NCBI GenBank assembly: GCA_023251215.1
Contig: JAHEZF010000135.1
Location: 1 to 5,393 of the forward strand
Reading direction: 5' to 3'
DNA from: Sphingobacteriales bacterium
Lineage (GTDB): Bacteria > Bacteroidota > Bacteroidia > Chitinophagales > Chitinophagaceae
DNA: 5,393 nucleotides
How positions within the stretch are numbered: the first letter of the stretch is position 1; each line of letters begins with the position of its first letter. The notes under the pieces were generated by a model. The model was given only the letters and a program-made list of their open reading frames with translations. It had not been told where the DNA came from and searched no databases. This document shows, one piece after another, positions 1-5,393 of the stretch. A program made the translations under genes and the position numbers.

Positions 1-101
1 AGCGTAACCGCTTTGTTAATTGACAGGTTCTGATTGCCTTTTACTTCAATAGGAACTGATGCTCCAATATATTCGACTATTTCTTTTACTGTATAAGCCA
101 T
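1..101 (-). CDS. Partial gene, N-terminus only; possibly LpxD-like acyltransferase
   Basis: The 5' end of a minus-strand gene that runs off the left edge. Its ATG is read at 101-99, and 33 complete codons are open, beginning MAYTVKEIVEYIGASVPIEV. It starts 32 bp after the ubiD stop on the same strand, so it is probably the next gene of one operon. The pattern of a short amphipathic helix, a small-residue turn, 'G(N/D)xxxxI' and a following hydrophobic strand resembles the N-terminal domain of LpxD-type UDP-3-O-acylglucosamine N-acyltransferases, and less closely the N-terminus of Mur ligases. This is a weak resemblance over few residues; no catalytic or hexapeptide-repeat region is inside the window. 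No Shine-Dalgarno sequence is evident; an A/T-rich leader precedes the ATG. That a gene starts here is fairly likely, but its function is uncertain. Confidence 0.5.
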   Translation of the reverse strand, partial: MAYTVKEIVEYIGASVPIEVKGNQNLSINKAVT

Positions 102-133
102 TAATTTTTTTTAATGATGTCAAAGTATAGTTA

Positions 134-2104
134 TTAATTGGGAACAGCCGCTTCTTCACCATACATCTGTCCTTTGAATTTTAATGATGGTGATGAAATG
201 AATTTTCCGATGCCTAATTGTTCCCACTTTTTGTCCACAGCTTTTATCGTTTCATCATCTGCCACAATAATATTCGGCCAGTCGCGGTGAAAATCATCGA
301 ACTCTTTTGTTTTCCTGGTTCCATCAAAGCCCATGCAAGCAGCATACTGGTTAATTGGTTGATTGGTTGATTGGGTGATTGGGGTTTTACAAAGGTGGTA
401 GTCTCTTTTTGGATCAAGGTTATTGCAGAAGCGCCACAATGCAGTTGGCAGATCATTAGCATCAACCGTATGCTCTACATAAAGAATCATCTTCACTCCT
501 TCTATTTCTTCTAATTCACAAATCTGCTGATGCAATTCTTTGATATGGGCTTTCCTGTTTTTTTCAACAGAAATAATAATGCAGGGTATTTCTTTTTTAA
601 GTAATGCAGTATTTACTGCATGAATCTCCGAAAATTTTTCTTTCAAATGAATCTCACTTAACTCTGAACTCATAACTCTGAACTCATAACTCTCATCCAC
701 TTCTTCTTCAAACTTAAAAGTTCCATCAATACACATTTTTCCGCCAAAACCCAGTTTGCTGCAACTATGATCCAGCACATCCATCGGCCCTTGTGAAAAA
801 TAAATATCCGTAGCGGGATTCAAGTTTTTAAATACATCCTGCGCTACCCGCAAATAATCATTGATCTTAAACGACTCTTCGAAAGTCCCCCCACCGGGGG
901 GATTTAGGGGGGCCGTCAACACCAAAATCTTATTAAACATCATCTGCCCGGCGCCCCACATCGCATTCATTACTTTCTGTCCCTGCCCCGCATAATCTTT
1001 ATTGATTTTTACTATGTTGAGATTATGAAAAACTCCCTGCACCGGCATTTCCATATCCAGAATCTCAGGAACCAATGCCATTTTAATGGGAGCAAGAAAA
1101 ATTCTTTCCGTCGCTTTTCCCAGCCAGGCATCTTCCTGCGGAGGAATGCCGACAATGGTGGCTGGATAAACAGCATGCTTCCGGTGTGTGATGCAGGTAA
1201 TATGAAACCGCGGATACCAATCAGCTAATGAATAATAACCCGTGTGATCACCAAATGGTCCTTCCCAGATCATTTCATCATTAGGATCAACATAACCTTC
1301 AATAATAAAATCAGCATCTGAAGGGACTTCCACATCGGGTTGAGTGATACATTTTACTAATTCCACTTTTTTCTTACGAAGAAAACCTGCCAGCATATAT
1401 TCATCTACATTTTCCGGCAATGGAGCTGTGGCAGCATAACCGTAAACCGGATCTCCACCAAGGGAAACAGCAACCGGCATTCTTTTATTCAGTTTTTTAT
1501 ATTCATTAAAATGTTTGGCAGAAACCTTATGCTTGTGCCAATGCATAGCGGTAAGTACAGGGCCAAAGATCTGCATGCGATACATACCCACATTTCTCAA
1601 ACCAGTGTTCGGGTCTTTGGTATGAATGACGGGCAATGTTACAAAAGGTCCACCATCTTTTGGCCAGCAGGTAATGACAGGAAGTTTTGTTATATCCGGG
1701 TTTTTCATTATTACTTCCTGGCAATCGCCTCTCCCGCTTTTCACTCCAGGCATCCATGATGCAAACTGGCCGAGTTTAGGAAGTAGTTTTAATTTCTCCA
1801 TCATTCCTTCTTTTGGAGCCGATAATAATTTAAAAAGATCATGTATTTCTTTTGCCACATCGTCAAGATGATTTACTCCCAGCGCCATGCACATTCTCTT
1901 TTCACTTCCATAAGCATTCATCAGTACAGGAAAATCATAGCCGGTGTTTTCAAACAGCAGGGCTTTTCCTCCACCGGGTTGTTTGCTCATCCGGTCTGTT
2001 ATCTCCGCCATCTCCAGTTTAGGATTGACATAAGTTTTTATCCGGAGCAGTTCACCGGCTTTTTCCAGTGTGCCAATAAAGTCTTGCTGATCTTTGTAAG
2101 CCAT
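134..2104 (-). CDS. ubiD: UbiD-family prenylated-FMN decarboxylase
   Basis: A complete 656-residue cytoplasmic enzyme of the UbiD (3-octaprenyl-4-hydroxybenzoate/menaquinone-type) carboxy-lyase family, which uses prenylated FMN and a divalent metal to decarboxylate aromatic or unsaturated acids. Family hallmarks are NVGMYRMQ at 171-178 (prFMN/metal-binding Asn and catalytic Arg), MHWHKHK at 187-193 (candidate metal-binding His), IIEG at 267-270 (metal-ligand Glu) and EGPFGDHTGYY at 281-291 (catalytic acidic pair E281/D286). The C-terminal part keeps ATDIYFSQGP, LDHSCSKLGFGGKM and FDGTRKTKEFDDF. Bacteroidota generally lack ubiquinone, so a menaquinone-pathway or other aromatic-acid role is more likely than ubiquinone synthesis; the substrate cannot be read from sequence. 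It is longer than E. coli UbiD (about 497 residues), partly because of three low-complexity inserts at residues about 398-406, 470-482 and 574-586, all in frame. It ends in tandem TAA stops (136-131). An LpxD-like gene start follows 32 bp downstream. No UbiX prenyltransferase is in the window. Confidence 0.93.
   Translation of the reverse strand: MAYKDQQDFIGTLEKAGELLRIKTYVNPKLEMAEITDRMSKQPGGGKALLFENTGYDFPVLMNAYGSEKRMCMALGVNHLDDVAKEIHDLFKLLSAPKEGMMEKLKLLPKLGQFASWMPGVKSGRGDCQEVIMKNPDITKLPVITCWPKDGGPFVTLPVIHTKDPNTGLRNVGMYRMQIFGPVLTAMHWHKHKVSAKHFNEYKKLNKRMPVAVSLGGDPVYGYAATAPLPENVDEYMLAGFLRKKKVELVKCITQPDVEVPSDADFIIEGYVDPNDEMIWEGPFGDHTGYYSLADWYPRFHITCITHRKHAVYPATIVGIPPQEDAWLGKATERIFLAPIKMALVPEILDMEMPVQGVFHNLNIVKINKDYAGQGQKVMNAMWGAGQMMFNKILVLTAPLNPPGGGTFEESFKINDYLRVAQDVFKNLNPATDIYFSQGPMDVLDHSCSKLGFGGKMCIDGTFKFEEEVDESYEFRVMSSELSEIHLKEKFSEIHAVNTALLKKEIPCIIISVEKNRKAHIKELHQQICELEEIEGVKMILYVEHTVDANDLPTALWRFCNNLDPKRDYHLCKTPITQSTNQPINQYAACMGFDGTRKTKEFDDFHRDWPNIIVADDETIKAVDKKWEQLGIGKFISSPSLKFKGQMYGEEAAVPN
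348..384 (-). repeat. 8-bp tandem repeat inside ubiD
   Basis: On the plus strand, units tggttaat (348-355), tggttgat (356-363), tggttgat (364-371) and tgggtgat (372-379) are followed by a partial tgggg (380-384). This makes about 4.6 imperfect copies, two of them identical. In the coding direction the unit is AATCAACC, and the tract encodes the Asn/Gln/Thr/Pro-rich stretch TPITQSTNQPINQ (residues about 574-586). It falls between the conserved WRFCNNLDPKRD and MGFDGTRK segments of UbiD. Eight is not a multiple of three, so gain or loss of a single unit would shift the frame and replace the last 70 or so residues. Confidence 0.85.
604..621. repeat. Perfect 8-bp inverted repeat inside ubiD
   Basis: ATGCAGTA (604-611) and TACTGCAT (614-621) are exact reverse complements separated by TT. 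The segment encodes HAVNTA within ubiD, about 40 bp from the 14-bp direct repeat. It could form a small hairpin in mRNA or be a dyad recognised by a protein. It may equally be chance within coding sequence. Confidence 0.6.
660..696 (-). repeat. 14-bp direct repeat inside ubiD
   Basis: Two exact copies of aactctgaactcat lie at 660-673 and 674-687, followed by a partial third copy aactctcat (688-696). Each unit is itself a near-duplication of a 7-bp motif (aactctg / aactcat). In the coding direction the tract reads as repeats of ATGAGTTCAGAGTT and encodes SYEFRVMSSELSE (residues about 472-484). It lies just after the conserved GGKMCIDGT segment, where related proteins vary in length. The unit length of 14 is not a multiple of three. 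Sequence of this type recurs as a dispersed element in many Bacteroidota genomes, to my recollection. Confidence 0.85.
884..914. repeat. C/G-tract hairpin repeat inserted in ubiD
   Basis: On the plus strand a run of six C (887-892), ACC, a run of six G (896-901), ATTTA and a second run of six G (907-912). In ubiD mRNA this is two C6 tracts followed by one G6 tract, so the G tract can pair with either C tract, giving two mutually exclusive hairpins. It encodes APLNPPGGGTF (residues about 398-408), splitting the conserved KILVLT strand from the INDYL helix. The C-run, G-run, 'gattta', G-run layout matches a short dispersed element that I recall being common in Chitinophagaceae and Flavobacteriia genomes. 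Family membership is from memory, not from a search. Confidence 0.8.
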
Positions 2105-2121
2105 TCTTATAAAAATATCCT

Positions 2122-2129
2122 CAAAGGTA
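2122..2129 (-). promoter_or_regulatory. Candidate -7 promoter box for ubiD
   Basis: Read on the minus strand, 2129-2122 is TACCTTTG, an exact match to the Bacteroidota sigma-A -7 consensus TAnnTTTG. It ends 17 bp before the ubiD ATG, giving a short leader. No clear TTTG/TTG -33 element lies at the expected distance. A GAGGA stretch overlaps the end of the box but is too far from the ATG to be a normal ribosome-binding site. A 10-bp palindrome, ATTCATGAAT (2137-2146), lies just upstream and could be an operator. Confidence 0.4.
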
Positions 2130-2194
2130 AACTACAATTCATGAATAGACAGGTTCATTAAAATCAAATGAGGCTTTCTCAAAAGTCAATTTTT

Positions 2195-2267
2195 GCCGGG
2201 AAGACGGTAAGACGAGAAGAAAATAATAATTGGAATTCAATACTTATCGCCTTGCCGTCTTCCCGGC
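2195..2267. repeat. Long imperfect inverted repeat (REP-like) between genes
   Basis: Arms at 2195-2214 (GCCGGGAAGACGGTAAGACG) and 2248-2267 are complementary at 18 of 20 positions, with the outer 13 bp perfect and a 33-nt AT-rich loop. It lies between the stop of the DUF6089 gene and the start of ubiD, both on the minus strand. Transcribed, it would fold into a strong stem-loop that might attenuate or terminate read-through, or protect the upstream mRNA's 3' end. In neither direction is it followed by a clean U-tract: minus-strand transcription reaches AAAAATTG, so it is not a classic intrinsic terminator. The GC-rich arms contrast with the AT-rich flanks, which suggests an inserted palindromic repeat. 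Confidence 0.8.
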
Positions 2268-2323
2268 TATTTAATTAACAAGGGCTCTTGACAACCACTT
2301 TACAATAACAATGATTTCATTTA

Positions 2324-3184
2324 TTAAAGCGGGTTCATCGGGCAACCCATCCGGCTTTTACGGCCACTGCCAGTGCCATCGTTTCCAGCACCGAATCTGT
2401 ATGTAATATGTATGCCGGCAAAATAATAATAGTCCTTGCTTTTGGGGCTGCCTCGTTGCGCATTTTTTTGCGGATAGTTTGGATCGCCGCCGGGTAATTC
2501 ATCGCCGCGGTACGACATATCAACTGCAAGCTGGCCTTTTGCCGTAAGCAGATCATTCACATCAATAAAGTTTTTGCTCACATCATCGAAGTAATCAGTA
2601 AAAAGTTTTCTCATACCCAATTCAATACCCACACGAAGATCATCATTGATGGCAAATTTAATTCCGCCCCCAAATGGAATAGCCATTTGTGTCAGGCTAT
2701 ATGGCTTACGGTCAGGATAACCGGATATCCCCTGCCCTTCTGTACTTAAAGGTTTCAAATAAACTTTTTGTTTGTTCACATCATACGCATAGGGATCGAA
2801 ATGATAAGCTGCCAACCCGGCAAATACATACGGTGAATAGTGGCGGTCGTATAAATTAAAAAGATAGTATTCTCCCACAATGCTGAATTCAAATATTCTG
2901 GTTTCAAAAGCAAGGTTTCTTTTTATCAGTCCCGAATCTTTACTGAAACGATCAGCACCTCCAACGATCGAATAAGTGAATCCGCCGCGAAGCATTATCT
3001 TTTCCGTCATTTCATAATTTAGCGTAATACCGATAGCGCCATTGGTAACTTTTTTGGGGAATATGTTTTCAGTGAGATCGCCGTTATATGCTGACAGGCC
3101 TCCAAAAACTCCTAAATGCAGGGATTGTGCTAGCACAGTTGGAGCAATACAAATAAAGAATAACAGGAGGCGAAGATTTTTCAT
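2324..3184 (-). CDS. DUF6089-family outer-membrane beta-barrel protein (PorG-like)
   Basis: A complete 286-residue exported protein. Residues 1-19 form a Sec signal peptide (basic MKNLR start, hydrophobic LLLFFICIAPTV, cleavage likely after VLA before QSLHLG). The mature part has alternating strands typical of a small outer-membrane barrel: LHLGVFGGLSAYNGDL, AIGITLNYEM, MLRGGFTYSIVGG, FEFSIVGEYYLF, SPYVFAGLAAYHF, IPFGGGIKFAI, RVGIELGMRKLFTDYFDDVS and a final YYYFAGIHITYRFG. The TDYFDDVS and YRGDELPGGDPNYP...QRGSPKSKDYYYF segments are characteristic of the DUF6089 family, which includes or resembles PorG, an outer-membrane partner of the PorK/PorN ring of the type IX secretion system. The family call is firm; a secretion role is inference, since no other T9SS gene is in the window. 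After the last strand there is a 21-residue Gly/Ser/basic tail ending MGCPMNPL with the only mature cysteine. Tandem TAA stops close the gene. It is divergent from the M13 peptidase gene. Confidence 0.87.
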   Translation of the reverse strand: MKNLRLLLFFICIAPTVLAQSLHLGVFGGLSAYNGDLTENIFPKKVTNGAIGITLNYEMTEKIMLRGGFTYSIVGGADRFSKDSGLIKRNLAFETRIFEFSIVGEYYLFNLYDRHYSPYVFAGLAAYHFDPYAYDVNKQKVYLKPLSTEGQGISGYPDRKPYSLTQMAIPFGGGIKFAINDDLRVGIELGMRKLFTDYFDDVSKNFIDVNDLLTAKGQLAVDMSYRGDELPGGDPNYPQKNAQRGSPKSKDYYYFAGIHITYRFGAGNDGTGSGRKSRMGCPMNPL

Positions 3185-3200
3185 ACGGTCAAACCCGACA

Positions 3201-3208
3201 CAAATTTA
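3201..3208 (-). promoter_or_regulatory. Candidate -7 promoter box for the DUF6089 gene
   Basis: Read on the minus strand, 3208-3201 is TAAATTTG, an exact TAnnTTTG match, ending 16 bp before the ATG at 3184. No good TTTG -33 element is seen. Instead an inverted repeat, CCGTTcAT (3212-3219) / ATtAACGG (3233-3240), matching at 7 of 8 positions, covers that region. It could bind a regulator that replaces or blocks -33 recognition. Confidence 0.4.
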
Positions 3209-3284
3209 AGGCCGTTCATGGGTTTCATACTGATTAACGGTAAAAAAGGGAATTATGTATGTGAAAACTGCCATATTTAGATAT

Positions 3285-3311
3285 TATGCAGGCTATGCAG
3301 GATGTTGCAGG
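3285..3311. repeat. Three short direct repeats upstream of the M13 gene
   Basis: TATGCAGG occurs at 3285-3292 and 3294-3301, with a degenerate third copy, GTTGCAGG, at 3304-3311, giving a period of 9-10 bp, close to one helical turn. It lies about 90-120 bp upstream of the M13 start codon in the divergent intergenic region. It could be an activator or repressor binding array. It could also be chance, or a remnant of coding sequence, since the same frame is open through to the M13 gene. Confidence 0.4.
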
Positions 3312-3327
3312 AGCAATTCACGGCATG

Positions 3328-3354
3328 TTTGAATCCGTTTATAATATATTTTTT
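3328..3354 (+). promoter_or_regulatory. Weak candidate promoter for the M13 gene
   Basis: TTTG at 3328-3331 and TATTTTTT at 3347-3354 (7 of 8 to TAnnTTTG) could be -33 and -7 elements, with a 15-bp gap that is shorter than usual. An overlapping TATAAT (3340-3345) is also present. The leader to the ATG at 3403 would be about 40 nt, AT-rich and without a Shine-Dalgarno sequence. The position is plausible, but the A/T-rich composition makes chance matches likely. Confidence 0.25.
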
Positions 3355-3402
3355 TTACGGCTGCCTGATTTACTTATTTTTAAAAATTGTAAATCATCAA
3401 TT

Positions 3403-5393
3403 ATGCGATTATTATTAGTCTCCCTGCTTGCACTTAGCGTCGTTACCGTTTCAACTCTTTCATGTAATAACAAAAAGTCAACCGCCGGAACTTCAAAAGG
3501 TGATATGATTTTTAATGACCTGGATACAGGTGTAAGTCCTGGCGAGGATTTCTTTGAATATGCCAATGGCGGATGGCTGAAAAAGAACCCGATTCCTTCA
3601 GACCTGAGCAGTTGGGGAATTGGCCAGTTAGTAAATGAAGAAAATTTAAAAAGGCTCAGGGAGCTTAGTGAAAATGCAGCGAAAGCTAAAGCAAATGAAG
3701 GAAGCTCCGATCAAAAAATCGGCGACTTCTGGAGCACAGCTATGGACAGCGCTAAAGTTGAAGAGCTTGGTTTAAAACCATTGCAACCTTACCTGGATAA
3801 AATTAATACCATCACCGACGTAAAATCTTTGATTGTTGTTACTGCAGAATTCAAAAAGATAGGTTCCGGTACTTTGTTCTCCGATTTTCCCACACAGGAT
3901 GATAAGAACAGCGACGTGATGGCGTATAAATTATGGCAGGGCGGTATTGGTTTGCCTGAAAGGGAATATTATTTTAAAACAGACTCTGCAACGATTAATA
4001 TCCGAAACCGTTATGTACAATATATTACCAAAGTGCTGACCATGAGTGGCGAGGATTCAACTGCTGCTTCTGATGCCGGAAAAAATATTCTTTCTCTGGA
4101 AACAAAAATGGCGAAGTCATCAAGAAAATTAGAAGACCTGAGAGATCCGTATAAGAATTACAATAAAATGGCGATTGCCGATTTGCCCCGGATGGCTCCA
4201 GGTATTGATTGGACATCTTTTCTTGCCATCATCGGAGTAAAAAGTATTGATTCGGTGATCGTGGGTCAGCCCGAATTTTTTAAAGCATTGGATAATTTAT
4301 TGACCGCAACTCCCATCGCCGATTGGAAGAGTTATGTAAGGTTTAACCTGATCAGCGATTTTTCGGGATCATTACCTGATCGCTTCGGCATAGAGGCATT
4401 TAATTTTAATAAATTATTCAGCGGCGCCAAAGAACGCAGGCCAAGATGGAAAAGAGTGATCCAGCAGGAAAACGGGTTGATGGGAGAACTGCTCGGGCAG
4501 CTTTATGTAAAAGAATTCTTCAGTGAAAAAGCAAAGAAGCGTTATGAAGATATGGTGGAAGCTATCCGGGATGCACTAAAAGACCGGATTGAAAAACTTA
4601 CCTGGATGGGCGACAGTACCAAGCAGAAAGCATATACAAAGCTGGCTGCCATTAAAAAGAAAGTAGGTTATCCTGATAAATGGAAAGATTTTTCTGCAAT
4701 GAAGATCGGCAAGGAAAGTTATGTTCAAAATGTTATGAATGCCAATGCATGGTGGAGCAATTATAATATCAGCAAATTGGGTAAGCCTGTTGACCGGGAT
4801 GAATGGGATATGACCCCGCAAACGTATAATGCGTATTATAATCCATCCAATAACGAGATCGTTTTACCTGCGGCTCAAATGGTGGTGCCGGGTTATCGTG
4901 ATGAGGAGCTGGATGATGCACTGGCTTTTGGTTATACAGGCGCCTCCACCATTGGCCATGAGATCACACATGGTTTTGATGATGAAGGCCGCCAGTATGA
5001 TGCCAAAGGAAACCTGGTAAGCTGGTGGACAAAAAGTGACGAGGAAGAATTTAATAAAAGAGCAGCAGTTATTATTAAACAGTTTAACGAGTACGAACCA
5101 TTACCCGGTTACCACATTAATGGTAAAGCTACCACCGGCGAAAACATTGCTGACCTCGGCGGTATATTGTTAGGTATGGAGGCGTTTAAAAAAACGGAAC
5201 AGTATAAAGAAAATAAAACCGTCAATGGTCTTACAGCAATGCAACGCTTTTTTCTTGGTTATGCATTGGGTTGGCTTAGTCATCAAAAGGAAGAGCAATT
5301 ACGCAGCAGGCTATTAACTGATGTTCACTCTCCTGCCAAGTATCGGGTAAACGGGCCTTTTGTTGATGTGGATGAGTTTTATTCAGCATTCAA
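3403..5393 (+). CDS. M13-family zinc metallopeptidase lipoprotein (neprilysin/PepO-like), 3' end cut by window
   Basis: An open frame of 663 codons with no stop or frameshift, running off the right edge. It is a zinc endopeptidase of family M13 that cleaves peptides and acts outside the cytoplasm. The N-terminus MRLLLVSLLALSVVTVSTLSC is a lipoprotein-type signal, with C21 as the likely lipidated residue (position -3 is Thr, slightly off consensus); NNKKS follows, with no acidic surface-export signal evident. The M13 N-terminal domain begins near PGEDFFEYANGGW (46-58). The catalytic domain has NAYYNPSNNEIVLPA (476-490, substrate backbone binding), HEITH (519-523; zinc ligands H519 and H523, catalytic E520) and GENIADLGG (579-587; zinc ligand E580, D584). 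It also has VHSPAKYR (641-648), whose H642 and R648 keep the six-residue spacing of neprilysin H711/R717. All active-site residues are present, so it should be active. The family normally ends shortly after the 'FY.AF' motif seen at the edge, so about 10-20 residues are missing. In-frame ATGs at 3286, 3295 and 3325 are rejected as starts because they would bury the signal peptide. Confidence 0.94.
   Translation, partial: MRLLLVSLLALSVVTVSTLSCNNKKSTAGTSKGDMIFNDLDTGVSPGEDFFEYANGGWLKKNPIPSDLSSWGIGQLVNEENLKRLRELSENAAKAKANEGSSDQKIGDFWSTAMDSAKVEELGLKPLQPYLDKINTITDVKSLIVVTAEFKKIGSGTLFSDFPTQDDKNSDVMAYKLWQGGIGLPEREYYFKTDSATINIRNRYVQYITKVLTMSGEDSTAASDAGKNILSLETKMAKSSRKLEDLRDPYKNYNKMAIADLPRMAPGIDWTSFLAIIGVKSIDSVIVGQPEFFKALDNLLTATPIADWKSYVRFNLISDFSGSLPDRFGIEAFNFNKLFSGAKERRPRWKRVIQQENGLMGELLGQLYVKEFFSEKAKKRYEDMVEAIRDALKDRIEKLTWMGDSTKQKAYTKLAAIKKKVGYPDKWKDFSAMKIGKESYVQNVMNANAWWSNYNISKLGKPVDRDEWDMTPQTYNAYYNPSNNEIVLPAAQMVVPGYRDEELDDALAFGYTGASTIGHEITHGFDDEGRQYDAKGNLVSWWTKSDEEEFNKRAAVIIKQFNEYEPLPGYHINGKATTGENIADLGGILLGMEAFKKTEQYKENKTVNGLTAMQRFFLGYALGWLSHQKEEQLRSRLLTDVHSPAKYRVNGPFVDVDEFYSAF

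Noticed and set aside
102..133. Possible -7 box (ATACTTTG on the minus strand) before the partial gene
   Set aside because: It is one base out of register with TAnnTTTG, and the 32-bp gap after ubiD suggests co-transcription, so a separate promoter is not supported.
348..384. CRISPR array
   Set aside because: The repeats are 8 bp, directly tandem and without spacers.
1025..1228. Plus-strand open frame opposite ubiD
   Set aside because: It is antisense to strongly conserved UbiD motifs, has no recognisable protein features, and is explained by the minus-strand gene. Other short frames opposite or overlapping ubiD, the barrel gene and the M13 gene are rejected for the same reason.
1841..2161. 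106-codon plus-strand frame spanning the ubiD start
   Set aside because: It lies almost wholly opposite the ubiD N-terminus; the encoded peptide has no domain-like pattern, and no promoter or ribosome-binding site supports it.
2195..2267. Rho-independent terminator
   Set aside because: The stem is strong, but the loop is long and no U-tract follows on either strand, so it is listed as an inverted repeat.
3403..5393. Degenerate or inactive M13 homologue
   Set aside because: HEITH, GENIAD and the VHSPAKYR His/Arg pair are all intact, and the frame is unbroken; the missing end is only the window edge.

Overview
The window looks like a chromosomal segment from a Bacteroidota bacterium, most likely of the Chitinophagaceae/Sphingobacteriia type. 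The evidence is a DUF6089/PorG-like outer-membrane barrel, a lipoprotein-type M13 metallopeptidase, AT-rich intergenic DNA, weak or absent Shine-Dalgarno sites, TAnnTTTG-type -7 promoter boxes, and short dispersed repeats of the kind that litter such genomes. No rRNA, tRNA, CRISPR array, transposase or phage gene is visible.

Layout. Bases 1-101 (minus strand) hold the 5' end of a gene that leaves the window; its first 33 residues weakly resemble an LpxD-type N-terminus. It lies 32 bp downstream of a complete UbiD-family decarboxylase gene (134-2104, minus strand), so the two are probably co-transcribed. A 219-bp gap (2105-2323) holds a likely ubiD promoter box and a long imperfect inverted repeat (2195-2267). 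Next is a complete minus-strand gene for an exported DUF6089-family outer-membrane beta-barrel protein (2324-3184). A 218-bp divergent promoter region (3185-3402) separates it from a plus-strand M13 (neprilysin/PepO-like) zinc metallopeptidase lipoprotein. That gene starts at 3403 and is cut by the window edge roughly 10-20 codons before its expected end.

The genes are mostly housekeeping and cell-envelope functions: prFMN-type decarboxylation (quinone-related or other aromatic acid), an outer-membrane component possibly linked to type IX secretion and gliding, and a periplasmic or membrane-anchored peptidase. They do not form an obvious single pathway. I see no convincing new biological system.

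The most notable feature is that the 3' half of ubiD carries three unrelated repeat-type insertions, all kept in frame: a C/G-tract hairpin element, a 14-bp direct repeat and an 8-bp tandem repeat. Each encodes low-complexity peptide in a surface-loop-like position of an otherwise conserved enzyme. A fourth, palindromic repeat sits just upstream of the same gene. The two tandem repeats have unit lengths that are not multiples of three, so copy-number slippage would shift the reading frame.
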